Shown: positions 6,853-9,788 of the stretch, in pieces
How positions within the stretch are numbered: the first letter of the stretch is position 1
Layout of the letters: each line of letters begins with the position of its first letter
NCBI GenBank assembly: GCA_021160705.1
Contig: JAGHBZ010000385.1
Span: 1-9,788 of the forward strand
DNA from: Candidatus Sumerlaeota bacterium
GTDB lineage: Bacteria > Sumerlaeota > Sumerlaeia > MWCT01 > JAGHBZ01
DNA length: 9,788 nucleotides
Direction: 5' to 3'
The notes under the pieces: generated by a model
What the model saw: only the letters and a program-made list of their open reading frames with translations
Database searches by the model: none
Told to the model about the DNA's origin: nothing
Position numbers and translations under genes: made by a program

Positions 6853-9312
6853 ATGGACAAAAAAATAACAGGTGTATCCTTGAGTGAAAATGTAGAGAGT
6901 TTCTTGCGGAATAAATATGGTTATTTTGACAGGGATGCGAGAGAATTCGTCATCACTCGTTATGATACGCCACGAGCCTGGGCAAATTATATTACCAATG
7001 GAAGACTCTCGGGCATTATAACCAATACTGGCGAGGGGTACTCCTTTTATCTTACGCCGCGACATAACCGAATTACTCGGTGGCGTTACAACGCTTTGCC
7101 ACCTAATAGACCGGGTAGATATATCTATCTTCGGGACAAAGAGAGCGGCGAGTACTGGTCTCCGAGCTGGCAACCCTGCTTTAGCAATCTGAGTCGTTAT
7201 ACCTGCCGTCACGGGTTTAATTACACAATCATAGAATCTGAATACAATGAGATTATGAGCAGGATTACCTATTTCGTTGCGCCTGGAGATGACGTGGAGC
7301 TCTGGTGGGTTCGGCTGAAGAATACTGGCAACACCCCACGCAGGCTTGACGTCTACTCTTATATAGAGCTTTGTCTGGGACACGCTCTGGTAGACCTGAT
7401 AAATCAGCCCAACGACCAGCATTTTAATGAAGTCTATTTTGATGAACCAAATCAACTCCTGGTGGCGACAAAACGCTACTGGACAAATTTTTCCCGTGCA
7501 ACTGTGAAGCAGGGAAATCAGGCGTGGGCATACAGGGTGTTTATGGGTTCCTCGCTGAGTGTGGCTGGCTTTGATGGGTCAAAAGATACTTTTATCGGCA
7601 GGTGGCGGTCTGAGGAAAACCCTGAAGCAGTGGAACTCGGCAAATCGTTCAATACTGAAATAACCTCTGGCGATGCGGTCTTTGCACTGCGGTATGAATG
7701 TGAATTAGCCCCGGGTGGTGGCGAGACGGAGTTTCCTGTTATTATAGGGATTGTTCCGAACGATGCCTCTGCCGAGCGCATAGCAGAAATTGTGGGTACC
7801 TATCGAGACATCAATAAGGTCAAAGAGCAGTTTGATGTGTTGAAAGAGAACCGGGAGGACTACTTAAAGAGTCTACAGACAAAATTGCCGCATCCGGTAG
7901 CCGAGATGATGATTAATTTCTGGAATCAATATCAGGCAAAAACGACCTTCCAGTTTTCCCGTGACGCTTCATTATATCATGGGGGACTGCTTTTTGGAAG
8001 GGGATTCAGGGACTCTGCTCAGGACTCGCTCGGACCTTTGATGACCAAACAGGATTGGGTCAGAGCACGACTCATTGAGATGGCAAAGATGCAATTTCAG
8101 GACGGAAGCACGTATCATTTATATTATCCAATAACCGGCGGTGGTGAACGCACTGAACATTTAGATAACCCTTTATGGCTTCCTTTTATGGCTGTTTCTT
8201 ATCTTAAGGAGACAGCTGATTTTTCGGTCTTAGAATCTGAATGCGAGTTCGTTGATGGCGGGAAAGCCACACTGGTAGAGCATTTGCGCCGTTCAATAGA
8301 GTTTGTGCTGAACAATTTAAGTCCGCGTAAACTGGCGTTATTTAAAGGCGGGGATTGGAACGATACCTTAGATTTTTGCGGTAGAAAGGGACGTGGTGAG
8401 AGCGTCTGGATGTCTATGTTTTTAGCATTTATTCTGCGCGAATTCGCCCATTTATTCCGGCACATCGGTAAACAAACTGACGTAGAATACTACGCAAAGT
8501 GGTATGATGAAATTGCAGGTGCAATAAATACTTATGCCTGGGATGGAGAGTGGTATATTCGTGGCACGAACGACCTCGGTGAGCTCATCGGTTCACATCA
8601 ATCCGAGGAGGGTAAAATATTCCTCAATCCGCAGAGCTGGTCGGTCATTAGCGGTGTTGCCCCAAAAGAGCGGGCTATAAAAGCAATGGACTCGGTAGCA
8701 AAAATGCTCTCCACTCCTAAAGGACCGAAAATCCTGCATCCTGCATATACCAAGCCAGACCCCAATATAGGGCTGATAACACGATGTGTGCCGGGCAAGA
8801 AAGAAAATGGTGCAGTGTTTAATCATCCAGTCGCCTGGGCAATCATAGCGGAGTTGATTCTTGGTCGTGGAGAACAAGCCTGGAGGTATTATCAACAATC
8901 GCTTCCAATGAACCCTGTGATTGAGATTGACCGCTATGAGGTGGAGCCGTATGTGTATGCGGAATATGTGACCAGTCCAGACCACCCGACTTATGGACAG
9001 GCAAGCCATAGCTGGCTTACCGGGTCTGCGGTGTGGATGTTGCACGGGTTTGTTGGTTATTTACTTGGCGTTAGAGCAGAGTTTGATGGGCTGGTAATTG
9101 ACCCGTGTCTGCCATCTGAGTTCCGGCATTATGTGGTAAGAAGGCGGTTTCGGGATGCTGAGTATGAAATCTCGGTGGAAAACCCTGATGGGGTCTCTAA
9201 GGGAAAACTTAGCATCTCTGTTGATGGGAAAGATTACAAGTCAAACATCCTGCCAGTATTCAAGGATGGGAAAAAACACATAGTGCACGTAAGACTATCC
9301 ACTTCTGATTAA
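6853..9312 (+). CDS. GH94 glycoside phosphorylase (cellobiose/chitobiose phosphorylase-like)
   Basis: A cytoplasmic inverting phosphorylase that splits a beta-linked disaccharide or short oligosaccharide with phosphate, giving an alpha-sugar 1-phosphate and saving ATP. It has 819 aa, typical of single-module GH94. ATG 6853 is supported by GGGG at 6844-6847 with a 5-base spacer, and no signal peptide is present. The N-terminal beta-sandwich has YGYFD (22-26), ITNTGEGYSFY (56-66) and SPSWQP (103-108). An (alpha/alpha)6 barrel follows, with NPLWLPF (439-445), GGDWND (499-504; Asp504 is the expected general acid), ENGAVFNHP (651-659) and SWLTGSA (720-726). His658 and Thr723 occupy the places of the phosphate-contacting His and Thr of characterised members. 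A C-terminal sheet holds LVIDPCLP (747-754), usual for GH94. The substrate is not determined: cellobiose, chitobiose, laminaribiose and others remain open. It is not fused to a cyclic-glucan-synthase module and stands apart from priA, so it is likely transcribed alone. Confidence 0.93.
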   Translation: MDKKITGVSLSENVESFLRNKYGYFDRDAREFVITRYDTPRAWANYITNGRLSGIITNTGEGYSFYLTPRHNRITRWRYNALPPNRPGRYIYLRDKESGEYWSPSWQPCFSNLSRYTCRHGFNYTIIESEYNEIMSRITYFVAPGDDVELWWVRLKNTGNTPRRLDVYSYIELCLGHALVDLINQPNDQHFNEVYFDEPNQLLVATKRYWTNFSRATVKQGNQAWAYRVFMGSSLSVAGFDGSKDTFIGRWRSEENPEAVELGKSFNTEITSGDAVFALRYECELAPGGGETEFPVIIGIVPNDASAERIAEIVGTYRDINKVKEQFDVLKENREDYLKSLQTKLPHPVAEMMINFWNQYQAKTTFQFSRDASLYHGGLLFGRGFRDSAQDSLGPLMTKQDWVRARLIEMAKMQFQDGSTYHLYYPITGGGERTEHLDNPLWLPFMAVSYLKETADFSVLESECEFVDGGKATLVEHLRRSIEFVLNNLSPRKLALFKGGDWNDTLDFCGRKGRGESVWMSMFLAFILREFAHLFRHIGKQTDVEYYAKWYDEIAGAINTYAWDGEWYIRGTNDLGELIGSHQSEEGKIFLNPQSWSVISGVAPKERAIKAMDSVAKMLSTPKGPKILHPAYTKPDPNIGLITRCVPGKKENGAVFNHPVAWAIIAELILGRGEQAWRYYQQSLPMNPVIEIDRYEVEPYVYAEYVTSPDHPTYGQASHSWLTGSAVWMLHGFVGYLLGVRAEFDGLVIDPCLPSEFRHYVVRRRFRDAEYEISVENPDGVSKGKLSISVDGKDYKSNILPVFKDGKKHIVHVRLSTSD

Positions 9313-9456
9313 CGCATTAAAGTAGCTCCGTTGCAAAGATAGAATCTGTGCATAAAACTATAAAACGATTATTTGGCAATGCCGTAGTGTTCTTTGCCAT
9401 ACCCCTCCGGCTCTGCCACAGACCCCTGCTAAGGAATTCTAAAAATCAAAAAGTTG

Positions 9457-9512
9457 TGTCCGTTATGTCCGTTTAGTCGGTTTAGGTCGGTTAGTCGGTT
9501 TATCAAGGTTTA
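9457..9512 (+). repeat. Degenerate 8-10 bp tandem repeat (GTCSGTTTA-like)
   Basis: Six consecutive units of 8-10 bases: TGTCCGTTA, TGTCCGTTTA, GTCGGTTTAG, GTCGGTTA, GTCGGTTTA and TCAAGGTTTA. Unit length and sequence drift, so it is a decayed microsatellite-like array rather than a CRISPR. It lies 145 bases after the GH94 stop, with no gene over it. Confidence 0.65.
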
Positions 9513-9588
9513 TCATCCTTATCGCCTACCACTAATCTCAAAATCTCTAAAATGTGAAAATGAGACCTGACCTTCACAGGTTAACTCC

Positions 9589-9657
9589 TATCTCCTGGTT
9601 TCCTGGCTTCCTAATAGAAAAAAGACCATTAATAAGGAAGCCAGGAGAGCAGGATAG
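9589..9657 (+). repeat. Palindromic intergenic repeat, copy A (long imperfect hairpin)
   Basis: Arms 9593-9615 and 9632-9654 are reverse complements at 20 of 23 positions, including an uninterrupted core of TCCTGGCTTCCT with AGGAAGCCAGGA, and enclose a 16-base A-rich loop. The same element, inverted and more diverged, occurs at 2840-2902. No transposase or clear flanking target-site duplication is seen. It could be a REP/MITE-like dispersed element; as a terminator it would lack a T run. Confidence 0.75.
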
Positions 9658-9788
9658 GTCTGGAATAGTGAGATTCTTCGTTTCAATCAGAAAGGAAAAT
9701 TAATAATAGGACATGTTTGCAACAAAGCACATCTTGACCTTTAGTGGAATTGATGTCTGAGCTAAAGTTGAGTTGTTGTGAAAAGGTC

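Larger units (their letters stand above)
9313..9788. other. Repeat-rich non-coding end of the window
   Basis: No gene is recognised in these 476 bases. They contain a possible small stem just after the GH94 gene (TGGCAA 9374-9379 with TTGCCA 9394-9399, no T run), a degenerate short tandem repeat (9457-9512), a small stem ACCTG/CAGGT (9565-9569, 9577-9581) and a strong palindromic element (9589-9657). Bases 9658-9788 show nothing that I can support. An ATG at 9753 opens a frame to the edge for only 12 codons. Confidence 0.6.

Noticed and set aside
8593..9045. 150-codon minus ORF opposite the GH94 gene
   Set aside because: Antisense to a conserved GH94 region; no plausible domain and no ribosome binding site assessed as convincing.
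9457..9512. CRISPR-like array
   Set aside because: Units are 8-10 bases with no spacers.
9560..9703. 47-codon ORF on + running through the palindromic element (starts MRPDLHRL)
   Set aside because: No Shine-Dalgarno site, and most of the peptide is simply a reading of the hairpin arms; the mirrored KRP/RKP residues are a by-product of the palindrome.
9753..9788. Start of a gene at the right edge (ATG, then SELKLSCCEKV)
   Set aside because: Only 12 codons are visible, the ribosome site is weak and no family can be recognised.

Overview
The window is bacterial. It carries a full-length primosomal helicase PriA, a GH94-type glycoside phosphorylase, a GT4 glycosyltransferase and a secreted multidomain glycoside hydrolase. 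Base composition is intermediate, with more AT-rich spacers. Translation signals are of mixed strength: some starts have a clear Shine-Dalgarno site, while priA and the secreted hydrolase have none. I cannot place the phylum from sequence alone. The Thr-Pro linker and short hydrophobic C-terminal tail on the secreted enzyme recall exported proteins of Chloroflexota and several uncultivated candidate phyla, but this is only a hint.

Layout. Bases 1-417 hold no gene I can assign, only open frames on the minus strand running off the left edge. A 42-codon ORF with a very good Shine-Dalgarno site follows (418-546). Next is a secreted clan GH-A glycoside hydrolase on + (630-2801) with an N-terminal beta-sandwich, a TIM barrel, a discoidin-like domain and a Thr-Pro tail. 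A GT4 glycosyltransferase on - (4248 down to 3094) converges on it. Then come priA on + (4371-6590), divergent from the GT4 gene, and a GH94 phosphorylase on + (6853-9312). The last 476 bases (9313-9788) are non-coding but rich in repeats.

How the genes relate. Three of the four large genes act on glycans: one exported hydrolase, one cytoplasmic glycosyltransferase and one cytoplasmic phosphorylase. A plausible reading is extracellular cleavage of a polysaccharide, uptake of oligosaccharides, and phosphorolysis inside the cell to a sugar 1-phosphate. However, the genes are not in one operon, no transporter is visible and priA lies between them, so this link is inference. priA is a housekeeping replication-restart gene.

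The most notable points are: (i) two diverged copies, in opposite orientations, of a roughly 65-bp palindromic intergenic element (2840-2902 and 9589-9657), probably a dispersed genomic repeat family; (ii) a PriA whose Walker B motif reads DEEQ instead of the usual DEEH; (iii) the C-terminal Thr-Pro linker plus short hydrophobic tail of the secreted hydrolase; and (iv) a small hydrophobic ORF with the strongest ribosome binding site in the window, just upstream of that hydrolase. I did not find a convincing new defence or mobile system.
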